NCBI GenBank assembly: GCA_016712465.1
Contig: JADJQZ010000001.1
Coordinates: 2,852,001-2,916,000, forward strand
Length of the DNA: 64,000 nt
DNA from: Candidatus Obscuribacter sp.
GTDB taxonomy: Bacteria; Cyanobacteriota; Vampirovibrionia; Obscuribacterales; Obscuribacteraceae
Reading direction: 5' to 3'
Within the stretch, counting starts at the first letter, position 1. The number at the start of each line of letters is the position of its first letter. The notes under the pieces were generated by a model, which searched no databases, was not told where the DNA came from, and saw only the letters and a list, made by a program, of their open reading frames with translations. Below, in pieces: positions 44,653 to 53,384 of the stretch. Made by a program: the position numbers and the translations under genes.

Positions 44653-45856
44653 GGGACGGCGTGGCCAGCTGAGGTTTGACCGGTTCCGGGCTTTCTACAT
44701 TTACGTTTTTCAGAAGTTCGGGAGTGAAGGCAATGCCCTGAGAGTTGGCTCTCACGAGGGCCGTCATTTGTTTGATAAAGCGCTCCCCGCCGGTTTGGTT
44801 CAAGTGCACGGTGTCATAAAAGTCATCGTCGCCATAGTTACCGTCGGCGGCCAGGTCAATCAAAGGTACATCGGCCTTGCCCGTTTCTGTTTTGAGAGTG
44901 TCCATATAATGCTGGTAGAGCCCAGGCGGCATCAAAGCCATATTCGTCTTGCTCAAAGGCATAGCCACTATATATAGTTTGATATTGCGTTCTTTACAGA
45001 GTTGCATCAGTGCCCTCAAGCACTTGGTCTGTTTCTGGAAAAGCGGCTCATTGGCTGTTTTATAGCGTCTGGCGTATTCCTCGGTACTCTGTTTCCAGAT
45101 GGCATCGTGGTCGGTGCCCATCAAAAATGGCGCAGCGGCGCTTTCAGTTTTGGGCGCTAAATACTTATCGAGGCGGCAAGTAAGTTTCTCTACTGCTTCC
45201 TCAAACTTAGTCTGGTAGCGGGTTCGCTTATGGTAAAGAAAGACCGTGCGCTCGAGCACGAAATTCATATGGTCGTCGAAGCTCTCCAGAAAAAGATCTT
45301 TGATCTTCGGCATATCGGTAATTGCTACCAGTTGATTGAAGACCGAAGTGACCAGACCGGAAGTAGTACTATCCATAAAATCCCGGGGCGCAATTCCATA
45401 TATAAGGATTTCCGGACGATTTTTATCCTTGAGGTGCTTGTCAACTATCAGGTAGGCATCGGAAACGAACTGGCCGGGCGTGGCTAGAGAGACGGCATCC
45501 TTGTGGTAGCCAAATTTATCCATCTCTTCCTTCATGTGCAGGCTGCGATGGTGCATATTCACATCCTGCAAGAAATGCCCCAGGCGCACATCCGCAGCCC
45601 AGAGCGGCGACATTACAAGAGATGAACCCAGCAAAACGACAGGATCGCCCAGAAGATGACGGGGTGATGATTCAAGCGTCTGACCGGCAGCAATCAAGTT
45701 GCGTTGAATCTGATCGGCGCCGCCGTGGTCGCCGCCAGCGCCTGAACCACCACTGGCTGTACCTCCAAGAGGAATACCCATGGAGGCGTTTATTCCGAGA
45801 AAGATCAGACCGGCTATAAGGGCGCTGCTGAAGGCTTTTTTGATGTTTGATGCCAT
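44633..45856 (-). CDS. Membrane-anchored SGNH-hydrolase-like protein (DUF1574 type)
   Basis: 407 residues. An N-terminal hydrophobic segment (ALIAGLIFLGIN) anchors or exports it. Block I-like VVLLGSSLVMSPLW has Ser in the GSS position, and block V is FYDTVHLNQTGGERF with Asp-Thr-Val-His, matching the SGNH Asp-x-x-His pair. The middle contains ILIYGIAPRDFMD, common in the AlgX/DltD/DUF1574 relatives that O-acylate or deacylate cell-surface polymers. Low-complexity Gly tail after the anchor and Pro-rich C-terminus. Its end overlaps the MshEN gene by 20 bp on the opposite strand. Confidence 0.65.
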   Translation of the reverse strand: MASNIKKAFSSALIAGLIFLGINASMGIPLGGTASGGSGAGGDHGGADQIQRNLIAAGQTLESSPRHLLGDPVVLLGSSLVMSPLWAADVRLGHFLQDVNMHHRSLHMKEEMDKFGYHKDAVSLATPGQFVSDAYLIVDKHLKDKNRPEILIYGIAPRDFMDSTTSGLVTSVFNQLVAITDMPKIKDLFLESFDDHMNFVLERTVFLYHKRTRYQTKFEEAVEKLTCRLDKYLAPKTESAAAPFLMGTDHDAIWKQSTEEYARRYKTANEPLFQKQTKCLRALMQLCKERNIKLYIVAMPLSKTNMALMPPGLYQHYMDTLKTETGKADVPLIDLAADGNYGDDDFYDTVHLNQTGGERFIKQMTALVRANSQGIAFTPELLKNVNVESPEPVKPQLATPSLTSPAL

Positions 45857-45972
45857 AAATACGAGCTACTTCAGTTTAGATGTCAGTATATTTAACCGCA
45901 GCCTGGAGACCCTTGCCTTAACTATAGTTGATTTAAGTCCTGAGATTAAGGCTGCTTTTCCACAGGAAACAC

Positions 45973-47532
45973 TCATGGTTTCGTCTTTCCTTGCAGCTTT
46001 TCGATAGATGCAAGCATGCTTTCGATTTGCTTTTTATCAGCCTCCGAGCCGGCTGAATTGAGGAAGAGTTGTCCTTCCTGCCTGGCTTCTTCCCTCTGAC
46101 CGCTTTTGGCCAGCAAATAAATCAAGTTATAGCGAGCCGTGCTCATTTTGGCATCGCACTTAAGAGCCGCCCTGTAGGCGGCAATGGCTTCGGCATTTTT
46201 CTCCATGCGAGTCAGGTACCAGCCGCGGTTGTAGTGCGTAATGGCTTGATCCGGATTTTCCTTCACCCAGAGCGCGGTCCACTTGTCGAGAGCCTTGTCG
46301 TCATTCATGGTGTTCAGCACCTTTATGAATGGTGCAAATATTTTCCTTTTTTCATCAAGATCAGGCTTCAATTCCAGTGCTCGTTCGAACTGCAAGCGGG
46401 CAGCCAGAAAGTCTTTATTGGCAAGATAAGTCTTGCCTAGATGCACGTGATTAGCCACGCTTTCCGGTTCAATGTCGCAGGCCTGATTGAGAAGTCTGAT
46501 AGCCCTATCCGTCTCGCCAAGTTCCTGGTGCGCCTCTGCCAACTTAAGCAGGTAGCGGGTTTCCGACTTGCGGGCCTGGGCTACCGGAGTCAGGTACTGA
46601 ATAGCTTTCTTGAAATCTTTGCAGGCCAGGGCGATATCTCCGGCGGTATCAAGGCTGTCGAGACTATCGGGAAAATCGGAGAGCGCCCGCTCTGAGTAAC
46701 GCACCGCCTCTTCGCGCTTGCTCTCGAAAAGAGAAAGCCTGGCCAGGCTCAGCAAGCTAAGGAGCTTCAGCCTGCCTTTGCTTTCACCCTCCGTGAGAGG
46801 CTTCAAGAGGGCGGCGGCAAACTTGGTTTTACCCTGGGTGAGGCGCAAGTAGGCCAGATTGAACTGGGCAGTTGCATTAGCCGGATTGTCCTGGCTGAAC
46901 TTAGCGAGAATCTCTTCCGCCTTTTTTATGTTGCCGTTTATGGCTTCCAACATAGCCAGATTAATAAGCATGGAATCTGAAAGCCTGGCTTGATTGGCTT
47001 GTAGAAGTTTGCGCGCTCGGCCGTACTCTCCCAGGCTGATCAATGTAAAGGCGCTATTTAAGCTCTTCTCATCCAATTCGGTAGCATAGGCGGGAGGGGG
47101 CGGCTCTCCTTTTTCATCGAGAAGTACGACACTGCGGGTGGAGTCTTTTAAAAGATCGGCTGACGCCTTTTGCACTTCCTTGAAGAGGCGGTCCTTCTCT
47201 TTTACTTTTGCCGCCGGCGGCTTGGGTCCAGCCTGGGCTGCCGAATCCGTCTCTGCTTGTTTATAGCGACCCATGATGAATAGAAAACAAAGTGGCTCAG
47301 TTCGCCTGGTTAGCACTACTTCCACCTCATCCGGGGAAATAGGATTGAGAAAGATGCGCTTCTCCTTTTCCAGCCAGCGCTTAATGGTGGAATTGTTACG
47401 AGCCAGGTCTTCCGAACTTAAGTCGGCGGTTTGAGCCCGGCAGGGCACGCCGAAGCTCACTAAAAGGGCAAGGAAAGCCGTGCTCAAGCTTCCATGTCTA
47501 GATCTTCTGGTGTGGGTCTTCATGTGCGGCAT
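45973..47532 (-). CDS. Exported TPR protein
   Basis: 519 residues. A basic N-terminus and hydrophobic stretch (LSTAFLALLVSFGVPCRAQ) form a signal peptide. At least nine TPR units follow, such as GEYGRARKLLQANQARLSD, GNIKKAEEILAKFSQDNP, KREEAVRYSERALSDFPDS, KDFKKAIQYLTPVAQAR, KDFLAARLQFERALELKPD and KNAEAIAAYRAALKCDAKM. A periplasmic protein-binding scaffold is likely. It is divergent from tgt, the start codons being 70 bp apart. Confidence 0.8.
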   Translation of the reverse strand: MPHMKTHTRRSRHGSLSTAFLALLVSFGVPCRAQTADLSSEDLARNNSTIKRWLEKEKRIFLNPISPDEVEVVLTRRTEPLCFLFIMGRYKQAETDSAAQAGPKPPAAKVKEKDRLFKEVQKASADLLKDSTRSVVLLDEKGEPPPPAYATELDEKSLNSAFTLISLGEYGRARKLLQANQARLSDSMLINLAMLEAINGNIKKAEEILAKFSQDNPANATAQFNLAYLRLTQGKTKFAAALLKPLTEGESKGRLKLLSLLSLARLSLFESKREEAVRYSERALSDFPDSLDSLDTAGDIALACKDFKKAIQYLTPVAQARKSETRYLLKLAEAHQELGETDRAIRLLNQACDIEPESVANHVHLGKTYLANKDFLAARLQFERALELKPDLDEKRKIFAPFIKVLNTMNDDKALDKWTALWVKENPDQAITHYNRGWYLTRMEKNAEAIAAYRAALKCDAKMSTARYNLIYLLAKSGQREEARQEGQLFLNSAGSEADKKQIESMLASIEKLQGKTKP

Positions 47533-47587
47533 TATTACACAGGTGCTTGATAGCGCGCCCGGGAATTACTCTTTGGGCCTCATTCGC

Positions 47588-47593
47588 TATAAT
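47588..47593 (+). promoter_or_regulatory. -10 box (TATAAT) of tgt
   Basis: TATAAT ends only 8 bases before the tgt ATG at 47602, so transcription should start at or within 2 bases of the start codon; the mRNA would be nearly leaderless. Confidence 0.5.
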
Positions 47594-47601
47594 CAGAGCT
47601 T

Positions 47602-48798
47602 ATGGCAACCTCAAGCAATAGCTCTAATAATCCGGCTCAGACCACGGTCAGCTCGGTGAGCAAATTCGATTCTCCCGCTCTTTCCTATGAAGTTCAGGCG
47701 GTTTGTCCCTGGTCCGGGGCCAGGGCCGGACTGCTCACTACACCCCATGGGGTGGTGGAAACGCCTGTTTTCATGCCGGTCGGTACCAATGCCGCCTTGC
47801 GTGCTCTCACCTGGGAGCAGACGGCCGATTGCGGCGCCCAGATTGTGCTTTCCAATTCCTATCATCTTTACCTGAGACCCGGTCACGAACTTATCAAAGA
47901 AGCAGGCGGACTGCATAAGTTTATGCACTGGGACAAGCCCATCTTGACCGATTCCGGCGGTTTCCAGGTTTTCAGCCTGGACGCCCTGCGCAAGATCACG
48001 GAAGAGGGGGTCTACTTTAAAGACCACAAGGGCGGAAAGACCCATTTTATCGGACCGAAAGAGTCCATGGTCATTCAAAATGCCATCGGCCCGGACATCA
48101 TGATGGCCTTTGACGAATGTGTGAAGAATCCGGCCACCGAAGAAGAGGCCCGTGCGGCCATGGAGCGCACCCACCGCTGGCTTGCGGTTTGCCAGCAGGA
48201 ACATAAGCGCAAGCACGACCAGTCTCTATTCGGCATCGTCCAGGGCAGCATGTATGAGCACCTGCGGGAAGAATCGGTGCAGGCCGTCACTGCCTATGAT
48301 CTGCCGGGCTATGCCGTGGGCGGTGTGGCGGTGGGGGAAGACCGGCGCACCATCGAGCGTATTGTGCTCCACACCACTCCCCTTCTGCCCCGGGAAAAGC
48401 CCCGTTACTTAATGGGAGTAGGTACCCCCTGGGATCTGGTATATGCCATCAGATGTGGTATCGATATGTTCGACTGCGTGTCTCCCACAAGGCTGGCCAG
48501 GCATGGCACGGTCTTTTCCAGCAGGGGACGACTGGCTGTGAAGAATGCCGGTTTCCGCAAAGATTTCGGACCCATAGACGAGACCTGCCCTTGCTCCACC
48601 TGCAAGAATCACAGCCTGGCCTATCTCCATCATCTGGTTCGTCAGGGAGAAATGGCCGGTCTAATGCTTTTAGCCATACACAATGTCACCTTCCTCATTG
48701 AGGAGGCGCAAAATTGTCGCAAAGCAATCCTCTCGGGTACTTTCGAGGATTACTTCAGTCGTTGGTCTTCAGCTCGCGGACCTCTTGAACCTCAATAG
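47602..48798 (+). CDS. tgt: Queuine/preQ1 tRNA-ribosyltransferase
   Basis: 398 residues. Core motifs: TPVFMPVGTNAALRAL, catalytic Asp region LTDSGGFQVFSL, GGVAVGED, RYLMGVGTPWDLV, nucleophile Asp in GIDMFDCVSPTRLAR, and the zinc site CPCSTCKNHSLAYLHHL. It exchanges guanine 34 for a queuosine precursor in tRNAs for Asn, Asp, His and Tyr. The first 33 residues (Ser/Asn rich) are an extension compared with most Tgt. No Shine-Dalgarno precedes the ATG, which fits a leaderless start. The 3' end overlaps the convergent PspA gene by 44 bp. Confidence 0.96.
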   Translation: MATSSNSSNNPAQTTVSSVSKFDSPALSYEVQAVCPWSGARAGLLTTPHGVVETPVFMPVGTNAALRALTWEQTADCGAQIVLSNSYHLYLRPGHELIKEAGGLHKFMHWDKPILTDSGGFQVFSLDALRKITEEGVYFKDHKGGKTHFIGPKESMVIQNAIGPDIMMAFDECVKNPATEEEARAAMERTHRWLAVCQQEHKRKHDQSLFGIVQGSMYEHLREESVQAVTAYDLPGYAVGGVAVGEDRRTIERIVLHTTPLLPREKPRYLMGVGTPWDLVYAIRCGIDMFDCVSPTRLARHGTVFSSRGRLAVKNAGFRKDFGPIDETCPCSTCKNHSLAYLHHLVRQGEMAGLMLLAIHNVTFLIEEAQNCRKAILSGTFEDYFSRWSSARGPLEPQ

Positions 48799-49528
48799 AG
48801 GAATCGACATTCTCGTGCTGACGCTCCAGAAGCACGGCGTCCTGCTTGTCGGTATTGATTAGCTTGGGTTCGGCTGTTTTGCCCATTTCGCCCTTGAGGG
48901 CAAGTAATTCCAGTTCGATATCGCTTTTGCCTTCAAAGCTCTTAAACTGCTTCTCCAGGGAGTCTCCCGATAGTTCTCCCAGGGCAAGGGCCTTTGCTTC
49001 CTTCTCCTGCACCTTGGATTCCATCCGCTCCATTACTGAAAGAGCGCCGGAGGTATTGGTTTTGGAGAGAATCTCATTGGCTTTGATGGTGGCTTTAGCC
49101 GCCTTATCGCGGGCAATGAGCACTTGCTTCTTGGTATTGGCTTTCTGCAGCTCATTTTCCAATTCACCCAGGCGCTGCCTGAGACCGGCCGTAGCCTCTT
49201 TCTGGGTCTTGAGCTGGGTCTCCAGGTCGGCTGCCGCCTGGGCATACTGTTGTTTTCTCTGCAGGGCTTGCCTGGCCAGCTCATCGCTGTTCTGCTGCAC
49301 GGCCATGGCGGCGCGGTTCTGCCAGGTGGCAGCCTGGTCTTTATTCTTTTGTAACTCGCGCTCCAACTGCTTCTCAGTGGCAATGGCTTGAGCTACGGCC
49401 TGTCTCACTGAAATTACGTTGCTTTGCAACTCGTTGTATGACTGCTCGAGCATCATCTGCGGGTCTTCAACCTTACCTAAAAGGGCGTTGAATGCAGCCT
49501 TGATGACTTGTACTAAGCGGTCCAGCAT
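48755..49528 (-). CDS. PspA/Vipp1 (IM30) family membrane-remodelling protein
   Basis: 257 residues from the ATG at 49528, with AAGGAG ten bases upstream. The N-terminal amphipathic helix MLDRLVQVIKAAFNALLGKV and EDPQMMLEQSYNELQ are the PspA/IM30 hallmark; long coiled coils follow with many Gln and Ala. These proteins form ESCRT-III-like rods and rings that protect or remodel the inner membrane. The C-terminal 40 residues are a charged tail, longer than PspA but without the typical Vipp1 helix being clear. Which of the two it corresponds to is open. Confidence 0.88.
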   Translation of the reverse strand: MLDRLVQVIKAAFNALLGKVEDPQMMLEQSYNELQSNVISVRQAVAQAIATEKQLERELQKNKDQAATWQNRAAMAVQQNSDELARQALQRKQQYAQAAADLETQLKTQKEATAGLRQRLGELENELQKANTKKQVLIARDKAAKATIKANEILSKTNTSGALSVMERMESKVQEKEAKALALGELSGDSLEKQFKSFEGKSDIELELLALKGEMGKTAEPKLINTDKQDAVLLERQHENVDSSIEVQEVRELKTND

Positions 49529-49698
49529 CTGAGAGAAACTCCTTCCATTAAGGACGGGCGATTTAATCAATATCTAGTCATAGCATGAATTTGCTCTTAA
49601 CATGATAGTAGACAAACCTGGTTGTAACTCTTATGCCCGCTTTTTACATCGTCAACCCCGCCCGACGGGGATAAATCCCACTCTAAGTTGAAGACATT

Positions 49699-49992
49699 AT
49701 GAAGAATGAAAGCTCCAAGAACGACAGAAGCGAAGGCGGCAGCCTCGGCGCCCAGATTATGATGGCTTCTGAAATGGGGGCGGCCATAGTCTTTTTGAGC
49801 CTGGCCGGCTACCTGGGAGGCGATCAGCTGGATAGCCGGCTCAACTGCGCTCCCTGGGGGGTAGTCGGGGGTATTTTGCTGGGCTTGACCCTGGGTCTGG
49901 CCTTTGTGGTCAAACGCTCAAACGACATGGACAGGCAGAGCCGGCTGGATAAAGAGCGGCGGCAGAAAGATGCGGAAAGCAGTGAAAGCTAG
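49699..49992 (+). CDS. atpI: AtpI/AtpZ-like ATP synthase accessory protein
   Basis: 97 residues with two membrane segments: GAAIVFLSLAGYLGGDQLD, and GVVGGILLGLTLGLAFVV, joined by a short loop with the conserved Gly-Gly-x-x-x-Asp. This is the AtpZ/AtpI-like pattern found at the head of ATP synthase operons, thought to help c-ring assembly or Mg2+ supply. Charged tails at both ends. First gene of the atp operon. A 138-bp gap follows before atpB, with TATCAT at 50052-50057. The CCCCG/CGGGG hairpin at 49656-49670 precedes it. Confidence 0.75.
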   Translation: MKNESSKNDRSEGGSLGAQIMMASEMGAAIVFLSLAGYLGGDQLDSRLNCAPWGVVGGILLGLTLGLAFVVKRSNDMDRQSRLDKERRQKDAESSES

Positions 49993-50130
49993 CCTGGAGA
50001 CTAGTGCTTTTACATTAAAGCCTCTTGAGCCGAGCCCTAATGGGTATCTGTTATCATTTAAACGCGGTTTGCTGCTTGGTCTTCAAGAGCATACCTGCGT
50101 TTGTTCCCAAGTGAGAGAACAGTTTTAGAC

Positions 50131-50889
50131 ATGCTAGGCAAGAATCTTCCCCTGTCCACCCTCGTTCATGACCCGGCTTTGAATCAGATGCAGATTCCCT
50201 ACCTGGGAACCGTCGGTGATATCCATGCCGATACCATCATTCTCAGTTGGTTGGCCATGGGCGGCATCCTCCTCACCTGTGCTTCCATCACGGGCAATCT
50301 GGTGGTGGAAGGACCAGGCGGCAAGGGCCAGGCCATTCTCGAAGGTCTTTACACCTTTATTGCCGACATCGCCAAAGGTGCCATCGGCGACCACCGCTAC
50401 AAAACATATCTGCCGCTTCTCTGCGGTCTCTTTATGTTCATTCTGGCTTCCAACTTGATAGGCATTTTCCCTTATCAAGTGATTGAGCACATGTCATGGT
50501 GGCCCCATGTCAACCACGAGCACTTCGAAGTGGCGGCTGCCACCACCGACTTCAACGTCACGGCGGGACTGGCTGCCATAGCCATTCTCACCTACCTGGG
50601 CTCTGGTGTGATGGTGCACGGCTTCGAATACATCAAGCTATTCTGCTTGAAGCCCATCGCGCCTCTGGAGTGGCTCGACCTGGTGGTAAGACCGGCAACC
50701 CTGGCTCTCCGTCTTCTTCTGGTTATCACCGCCGACGAAATGTTGCGCTCCGCCTTCTTGAAGATCTGTCCGGCCGTCCTACCCACAGCCGTCATGGGCT
50801 TTGAAGTATTCATCGCATTGGTGCAGGCCTTCGTCTTCACCCTGCTCACTTCCATCTACATCGGTGCAGCGGTAGCAGAGCATCACTAA
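50131..50889 (+). CDS. atpB: ATP synthase F0 subunit a
   Basis: 252 residues from ATG 50131; a TTG 30 bases upstream is in frame but unsupported. Five to six membrane helices, among them TIILSWLAMGGILLTC, LPLLCGLFMFILASNLIGIF, GLAAIAILTYLGSGVM and the penultimate helix RPATLALRLLLVITADEML carrying the essential Arg that faces the c-ring. The last helix is IALVQAFVFTLLTSIYIG. The subunit forms the proton half-channels. The helix-4 Asn usually next to the Arg is replaced (LRLLLVI instead of LRLFGN), an uncommon variation. Confidence 0.93.
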   Translation: MLGKNLPLSTLVHDPALNQMQIPYLGTVGDIHADTIILSWLAMGGILLTCASITGNLVVEGPGGKGQAILEGLYTFIADIAKGAIGDHRYKTYLPLLCGLFMFILASNLIGIFPYQVIEHMSWWPHVNHEHFEVAAATTDFNVTAGLAAIAILTYLGSGVMVHGFEYIKLFCLKPIAPLEWLDLVVRPATLALRLLLVITADEMLRSAFLKICPAVLPTAVMGFEVFIALVQAFVFTLLTSIYIGAAVAEHH

Positions 50890-51318
50890 AGACTGAAAAT
50901 AGTCTTGCAAACATTGAACGCCTTGCCTTCACGGTGAGGCGCTCTTGTTATATACATGCCATAGCTCATCGTCTTGTCAGGGGCTTGGCTACCGGCTTCC
51001 GAGGCTGAATGTGAGGGAAGCGTTACCATAATTAACCCAGGGTATTAGGAAATTGTTCACTTTCACTTGTAGTAAAGTCGCGGGTCAGGGGCGGTACCTG
51101 CGGCTGGACACCAGTATTCATGCGCTTAGAGCCAGGCTTAACGGTCTCTCACCGGCACAGGAAGGCACTTTCATCCTGATATAATTTGTACGCCTTTTGC
51201 AGAACCACTAGGGTGCAAGTTGCAGCATATGCGGCGGCAATCCTGAGGTGGAGCATAAGCTCTGCCTTGGAAGCTGAGGCAGCTGGCGAATTTTCGGTCA
51301 TATTGAAGGAGAAATGCA
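50890..51318 (+). promoter_or_regulatory. atpB-atpE intergenic region with promoter and structured leader
   Basis: 429 bp without an ORF. TATAAT at 51180-51185 would start a leader of about 125 nt for atpE. The leader ends with GAGC-ATAA-GCTC (51251-51262) and CTGCC / GGCAG (51262-51282) hairpins before the AAGGAG site. An imperfect GC-rich hairpin after atpB at about 50922-50942 may attenuate read-through. The remaining part shows nothing recognisable. A separate promoter for the c subunit onward is plausible. Confidence 0.5.
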
Positions 51319-51609
51319 GTGGACCACCAATTGATTGCCCAGGCTGGAACAATGGCGGGCGGTGTTGACAACGTTACCTTGATCAAGTGCGCAGCGCTTC
51401 TCGGCGCTGGTCTCGGCGCCATCGGCGTCGGCGTTCCTGGTATCGGTATCGGTATCGCAGCGTCTAGAGCCCTCGAAGGGATGGCTCGTCAACCTGAAAT
51501 GCAGGGTAAGCTGCTCATCAACGGCATCATCTTCGCCGCCTTGATGGAAGCTCTCGGTCTCTTCGCCTTCCTCGTCTCCCTCCAGTTGTTCGGATTGGGA
51601 AGCAAATAG
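51319..51609 (+). CDS. atpE: ATP synthase F0 subunit c
   Basis: 96 residues from GTG 51319, with AAGGAG seven bases before. Two helices: LGAGLGAIGVGVPGIGIGIA, the polar loop ARQPEMQGK, and IIFAALMEALGLFAFLVSLQ. The ion-binding Glu is in LMEAL. The Gln of sodium-type c subunits is replaced (PGIGIGI) and the residue after Glu is Ala, so proton coupling is expected. The N-terminal 20 residues are longer than usual. A stable hairpin follows the stop. Confidence 0.95.
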   Translation: MDHQLIAQAGTMAGGVDNVTLIKCAALLGAGLGAIGVGVPGIGIGIAASRALEGMARQPEMQGKLLINGIIFAALMEALGLFAFLVSLQLFGLGSK

Positions 51610-51623
51610 TCAATCTGATTGAA

Positions 51624-51651
51624 ACAGCTCCTCCTCTCGGGGAGGAGCTGT
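51624..51651 (+). promoter_or_regulatory. Intercistronic hairpin after atpE
   Basis: ACAGCTCCTCC / GGAGGAGCTGT, a perfect 11-bp stem with a 6-base loop, 14 bp after the atpE stop, without a T-run. Such a structure could protect the upstream mRNA, matching the need for many c subunits per complex. Confidence 0.65.
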
Positions 51652-51724
51652 GCTATGGGCCCTCTGTGGCCTGACGGTGAGACTAAGGCTTAGAGTCGAC
51701 GGAAGAAATAGAGATTTTGCAAAA

Positions 51725-52204
51725 ATGCTCGAAGTAAACGGCACATTATTGATACTGGTGGTGAGCTTCCTGGCCTTCATTTGGATGCTGGACATGGTCT
51801 TCGTCACCCCCGTATCCAAGACTCTGGAAGCACGCTCCAGAAAGATTCAGGAAGACCTGGACAACTCCAAGGATCTGCGCAAAGAAGCAGAAGCGGTGTT
51901 GAGCCAGTACGAGAAACACCTCGCCGAGGTGCGGGAAAAAGCGCAAGCCACCATCAATGATGCTGTAGGTGAAGCGCAAAAGAAACGCAGCGAAGCGGTT
52001 TCTAAGATTCAAGAGGAAGGTCGCGGTCGCCTCGATGCCGCCAAAGCCTCTCTCGCTTCCGAGAAACGCTCCCTGGTGGAGCAAATGGTGGATGAACAGG
52101 CTCAGTTGGTAGATGCCATCATGGGCAAATTGATTGGTTCATCACACCGGGCCGGCAACCTTGATAAAGGTCAGGTCAAGCGTTCACTAGAGGAGGTCTG
52201 CTGA
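51725..52204 (+). CDS. atpF': ATP synthase F0 subunit b'
   Basis: 159 residues from ATG 51725; an in-frame start further upstream lies in the intercistronic region. One N-terminal membrane helix (LLILVVSFLAFIWMLDMVF) followed by a long charged coiled coil, as in b-type stalk subunits. Having two different b genes in a row (b' then b) is a trait of photosynthetic bacteria and of the Cyanobacteriota. The stop overlaps the next start (TGATG), so b' and b are coupled, consistent with a heterodimeric stalk. Confidence 0.88.
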   Translation: MLEVNGTLLILVVSFLAFIWMLDMVFVTPVSKTLEARSRKIQEDLDNSKDLRKEAEAVLSQYEKHLAEVREKAQATINDAVGEAQKKRSEAVSKIQEEGRGRLDAAKASLASEKRSLVEQMVDEQAQLVDAIMGKLIGSSHRAGNLDKGQVKRSLEEVC

Positions 52205-52758
52205 TGTTTTTTGCCGAAGTGGAAGCTCCGGGCTTTATGAGTATCTTTGAAAATAACTTGATCAACTGGCTTTTGCTGGTTGCTTTTCTCTGGTGGATAC
52301 TGGCGAGAAGCCTGCCGCCGGTCTTTAAAGGTCGCGAGGAGAGCATAAGCTCTACCTTGAACGCCGCCAAAGAAGCCCGGGCCCAGGCTGAAGCCTTGCT
52401 GGCCAAGCAGAAGGCGGCCGTGGCCAACGCCGAGAAGGAAGCGCAGGAAATATTGGCGGAAGCCAAAGCTGCAGCCAAAGACATGCAAGAGTCGATGGAA
52501 GCACAAACAAAAAAAGACATCGCTGAAATGCTTGTCAAATTTGAAAACGCCATCGCCGCCGAGAGGCAGATGATGGTGACGGAAATGCGCCAGGCATCAG
52601 TAAAAGCAGCGATGGAACTGGCTAAGGGACAACTGGCGTCGGCCGTGACACCGGAAGTAAAAAGCCAGATGCTCAATCAGTTCATGGAGCAACTGGAGAC
52701 CCTCAATACCCGTTCTCAGTCGATGCCTACAAGCGCTTCGCTTTCGGCAACCAAGTAA
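52204..52758 (+). CDS. atpF: ATP synthase F0 subunit b
   Basis: 184 residues. AGGAGG lies eight bases before the ATG. One membrane helix at residues 16-33 (NLINWLLLVAFLWWIL), then RSLPPVFKGREESISSTLNA, the region typical of b subunits, and a long Ala/Lys/Glu coiled coil. It forms the peripheral stalk with b' and delta. The Ser/Thr-rich C-terminal 20 residues are not part of the usual fold. Confidence 0.92.
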   Translation: MFFAEVEAPGFMSIFENNLINWLLLVAFLWWILARSLPPVFKGREESISSTLNAAKEARAQAEALLAKQKAAVANAEKEAQEILAEAKAAAKDMQESMEAQTKKDIAEMLVKFENAIAAERQMMVTEMRQASVKAAMELAKGQLASAVTPEVKSQMLNQFMEQLETLNTRSQSMPTSASLSATK

Positions 52759-52780
52759 AGGGGCAGGTAAGTAGTAAAAG

Positions 52781-53326
52781 ATGAATACCGAACTACAAGG
52801 AATTGCAGCCCAGTACTCCGAAGCGGTGCTTGAACTGGCTCAGGCAGCCGGTCAAGACGAAGTGGTACTGACCGAGCTCAATGCCGTCAATCAAGTCATT
52901 GCTTCCGATAAAGACATGACTATAGTGCTCTGTCATCCATCCATCTCGGCGGAAGACAAGAAAAAGTTCCTCGCTTCGCTCTTCCAGGGCAAGCTCTCCG
53001 ACCTCACCGACAAGCTCATCAACTTGCTTGCCGATAAGAGAAGACTGGAGCTTCTGCCCTTCATCGAAAGTAGTTACCGCTCCCTTCTCAATAAGCGCAA
53101 GAACATTCTTTCCGCTTCCTTGAGATGTTCCGAGCCCCTGGCGGACTCTTCCATCGCCAATATCAAAGCCCAGCTTACCGAGCACCTCGGCAAAAAGCTG
53201 GAATTGGAAGTAAAAGTCGACCCCTCCCTGATAGGTGGTGTCGTGCTCAAGATAGGCGACCAGGTAATCGATGGCAGCCTCAAAGGCAAGTTGAAGTCCA
53301 TCGAGAAGGCTCTTATGTCTGTTTAG
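52781..53326 (+). CDS. atpH: ATP synthase F1 subunit delta
   Basis: 181 residues. N-terminal helical bundle (AAQYSEAVLELAQAAGQDEV, VLCHPSISAEDKKKFLASLF), then LINLLADKRRLELLPFIESS and the C-terminal strand motif VDPSLIGGVVLKIGDQVIDG. Connects the peripheral stalk to the top of the alpha/beta hexamer. Placed between b and alpha as expected. Confidence 0.94.
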   Translation: MNTELQGIAAQYSEAVLELAQAAGQDEVVLTELNAVNQVIASDKDMTIVLCHPSISAEDKKKFLASLFQGKLSDLTDKLINLLADKRRLELLPFIESSYRSLLNKRKNILSASLRCSEPLADSSIANIKAQLTEHLGKKLELEVKVDPSLIGGVVLKIGDQVIDGSLKGKLKSIEKALMSV

Positions 53327-53384
53327 TTGGCACCAAAAATCGGTCTCTTTTAAGGTTAGTTAGGAAATTAGAGGTTAAGAAACC

